This document shows positions 31,020 through 32,675 of a stretch of DNA of 32,675 nt, piece after piece. This DNA comes from Polaromonas sp. (GTDB lineage Bacteria > Pseudomonadota > Gammaproteobacteria > Burkholderiales > Burkholderiaceae_C), in contig JAUXPP010000107.1 of the NCBI GenBank assembly GCA_030683705.1, positions 1 through 32,675 of the forward strand, in the 5' to 3' direction. The notes under the pieces are model-generated. The model was given only the letters and a program-made list of their open reading frames with translations. It was not told the origin of the DNA and made no database searches. The stretch's first letter is position 1. The number at the start of each line of letters is the position of its first letter. The position numbers and the translations under genes were made by a program.

Positions 31020-32270
31020 ATGGCCTCCCTGAATGCCTTGAGCACCCGATGCTGCATCGTCGGCGGCGGACCCGCCGGCATGATGCTGGGCCTGTTGCTG
31101 GCGCGCGCCGGTGTGGAGGTGCTGGTGCTCGAGAAACACGCCGATTTCCTGCGTGATTTCCGCGGCGACACCGTGCACCCGTCCACCCTGCAGGTGATGG
31201 AAGAACTGGGCCTGCTTGAGCGCTTCCTGGCGCGTCCGCATGATGCGGTGCAGGTCGTGCGCGCCGTCATCGGGGACAGCGATGTGGCGATTGCCGATTT
31301 TTCACGCCTCACCACGCGCTGCAAGTTCATCGCCATGGTGCCGCAGTGGGAGTTTCTCGACTTCCTGCGCGACGAAGCCGAGGCCTTTTCCACCTTCAGC
31401 CTGATGCAAAACGCCGAGGTCACCGGTGTGTTGCAGGCGCGGGGGCGGGTCACCGGTGTGTCGGTGGCCACATCCCGGGGGCCACGCCAGGTGATGGCCG
31501 ACCTGGTGATTGGCGCCGACGGCCGGCACTCGGTGGTGCGCCAGTCGGCCGGCTTGCCGGTGCGCGGCCTGGGTGCGCCCATCGATGTGTTGTGGATGCG
31601 CCTGCCCCGGCGTCCGGCGGATTCGCCGGCCACGGGCGGCCGCATCGCCCGCGGCCTGTTCCTTGCCGTGATCAACCGTGGTAACTACTGGCAATGCGCG
31701 TATGTGATCCCCAAGGGAGGACTCGAAGCCTTGCGCGCGCGCGGGCTGGAAGCCTTCCGTGCCGACCTGGTGCGGCTGGTCCCGACGTGGGCGGACCGCG
31801 TCGGGCAACTGGCCACCTGGGAGGACATCAAGCTGCTGACCGTGACGGTGGACCGGCTCGAGCAATGGTGGCGGCCGGGCTTGTTGTGCCTGGGGGATGC
31901 CGCGCACGCCATGTCGCCCATAGGCGGCGTCGGCATCAACCTGGCGATCCAGGATGCGGTGGCGGCGGCCAATCTGCTGGCCGAAGCGCTGGCCGATGCG
32001 GAGGTGTCGGCCGAAGCCCTGACCAGCCTGCTCGCCAAAGTGCAAAAGCGCCGCCTGCTGCCGGCGCGCATCACGCAAGCCGTGCAGGTGGCGATCCAGA
32101 ACCGCGTGCTGGCCCCCGTGCTGGCCAGCGCGTCCGGCCACGACGGCACGCCCCTGGCCGTGCCGTGGCCGCTGCGGCTGATGAACCGGTTTCCGGTGTT
32201 GCTTGGGCTGCCGGCCTATGCGGTGGGCATAGGGGTGAGGCCGGAACATGTGAGATCGCCTCGGGTCTAG
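31020..32270 (+). CDS. FAD-dependent monooxygenase (PHBH/UbiH type)
   Basis: A 416-residue class A flavoprotein. The N-terminal dinucleotide fold has CCIVGGGPAGMMLGLLLARAG and a following VLEKH acidic strand end, then the GADGRHS motif (middle) and the GDAAHAMSPIGGVGINLAIQDA FAD ribose/pyrophosphate motif. Such enzymes hydroxylate aromatics or quinones; some are reductases, and no substrate is evident. I start at ATG 31020 because GGAGG is 5 nt upstream; starts at 31017 or further up are less well spaced. It follows the DUF1003 gene by 46 bp and may be co-transcribed. Confidence 0.88.
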   Translation: MASLNALSTRCCIVGGGPAGMMLGLLLARAGVEVLVLEKHADFLRDFRGDTVHPSTLQVMEELGLLERFLARPHDAVQVVRAVIGDSDVAIADFSRLTTRCKFIAMVPQWEFLDFLRDEAEAFSTFSLMQNAEVTGVLQARGRVTGVSVATSRGPRQVMADLVIGADGRHSVVRQSAGLPVRGLGAPIDVLWMRLPRRPADSPATGGRIARGLFLAVINRGNYWQCAYVIPKGGLEALRARGLEAFRADLVRLVPTWADRVGQLATWEDIKLLTVTVDRLEQWWRPGLLCLGDAAHAMSPIGGVGINLAIQDAVAAANLLAEALADAEVSAEALTSLLAKVQKRRLLPARITQAVQVAIQNRVLAPVLASASGHDGTPLAVPWPLRLMNRFPVLLGLPAYAVGIGVRPEHVRSPRV

Positions 32271-32675
32271 TTTGCGAACCCGCGGGTTCTCGCATTGCCT
32301 GAAGGCTTCAAACCAAGTAGTTGGCGAGTGTCTGTTGGCCGGGGGTTGCCCGGCGGCAACTCACTTTCTTTTGCTTCGCCAAAAGAAAGTAAGCAAAGAA
32401 AAGGCGACCCTGCTGTCTGCGTCCCCTCTTCGCTGACGCTACGAGGGGCAACCTGCGGTGCTCGGTCCAGCCGGGGTCTCGCTCGAACTCGCCTTCGGCT
32501 CAAACAATCGCGATCCCTGATCCGTCTGGACCTCCGCTCCTCGGCGCATACAGAAGGGTGGGGATGGAATCGGGAGCGGATTCGGGTACGGGATCGGACT
32601 CCGGCGAGGACGCGCTTTGCGCGACCTCGCCTCCCCGAGTGCGTATTTGCATTCTTTTCCCCCCACCCGTCGGGC
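32271..32675. other. Gene-free tail with hairpins
   Basis: About 400 bp with no credible gene. A perfect palindrome GAACCCGCGGGTTC (32276-32289) lies 5 bp after the flavoprotein stop and may aid termination. The rest is purine/pyrimidine-skewed GC sequence that probably leads to a gene beyond the window. Confidence 0.5.
32345..32390. repeat. Tandem hairpins including a CTTTCTTTTG stem
   Basis: GTTGCC-CGGC-GGCAAC (32345-32360) is followed by ACTTTCTTTTG (32363-32373), loop CTTCGC, and CAAAAGAAAGT (32380-32390), a perfect 11-bp stem. I remember the second hairpin as a frequent repeat in betaproteobacteria and xanthomonads; its spurious translation gives peptides like LLSFGEAKESE. Confidence 0.6.

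Noticed and set aside
1..32675. CRISPR arrays, tRNA or rRNA genes
   Set aside because: No regularly spaced repeat series and no cloverleaf-like or rRNA sequence seen on reading either strand.

Overview
The window looks like a chromosome segment of a betaproteobacterium, most likely Comamonadaceae (Polaromonas/Rhodoferax/Variovorax-like). The evidence is the high-GC core genes, the polA/DUF2782/thrB neighbourhood, a 326-residue GuaC, a BPSS1780-family membrane protein and short dispersed repeats that I remember from that family. Family names come from reading the protein sequences, not from a search.

Positions 1 to about 9,990 are the right-hand part of a genomic island with visibly lower GC. 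It opens with the last 21 codons of an out-of-window gene whose product ends in glycine. Next come an E2-E1 fusion (Cap2-like) and a JAB/MPN protease (Cap3-like). Together these are the expected signature of a type II CBASS anti-phage operon whose cyclase and effector lie before position 1. After that there is an XRE repressor with a repeat-rich promoter region, a small hypothetical locus interrupted by an in-frame stop, and a leftward four-gene recombinase operon (467-, 699- and 712-residue recombinases plus a 168-residue HTH/coiled-coil protein). The operon ends in a 10-7-10 inverted repeat right behind guaC. I read this as a recombinase-driven island inserted at the 3' end of guaC with anti-phage cargo.

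Positions about 9,999 to 25,600 are core chromosome. They hold guaC with a structured leader ending in an intrinsic terminator-like hairpin, a secreted CxxC protein, uvrD, a small membrane protein, a branched-chain-type periplasmic binding protein divergent from an IclR regulator with a palindromic site between them, a FecR-domain/BPSS1780 pair, thrB, a DUF2782 protein, polA, a TPR-glycosyltransferase and an exported dienelactone hydrolase-family protein.

Positions about 25,600 to 32,675 hold an inverted-repeat intergenic element, a ZIP metal transporter whose start codon lies in a dispersed repeat, three very small overlapping reading frames, a KDG-kinase-like sugar kinase, a stress-type SDR, a hemerythrin/DUF1003 pair, an FAD monooxygenase and a hairpin-rich non-coding tail. 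One repeat family of about 60 bp occurs at least four times, twice inside coding sequence and once across a start codon. I saw no tRNA, rRNA or CRISPR array.
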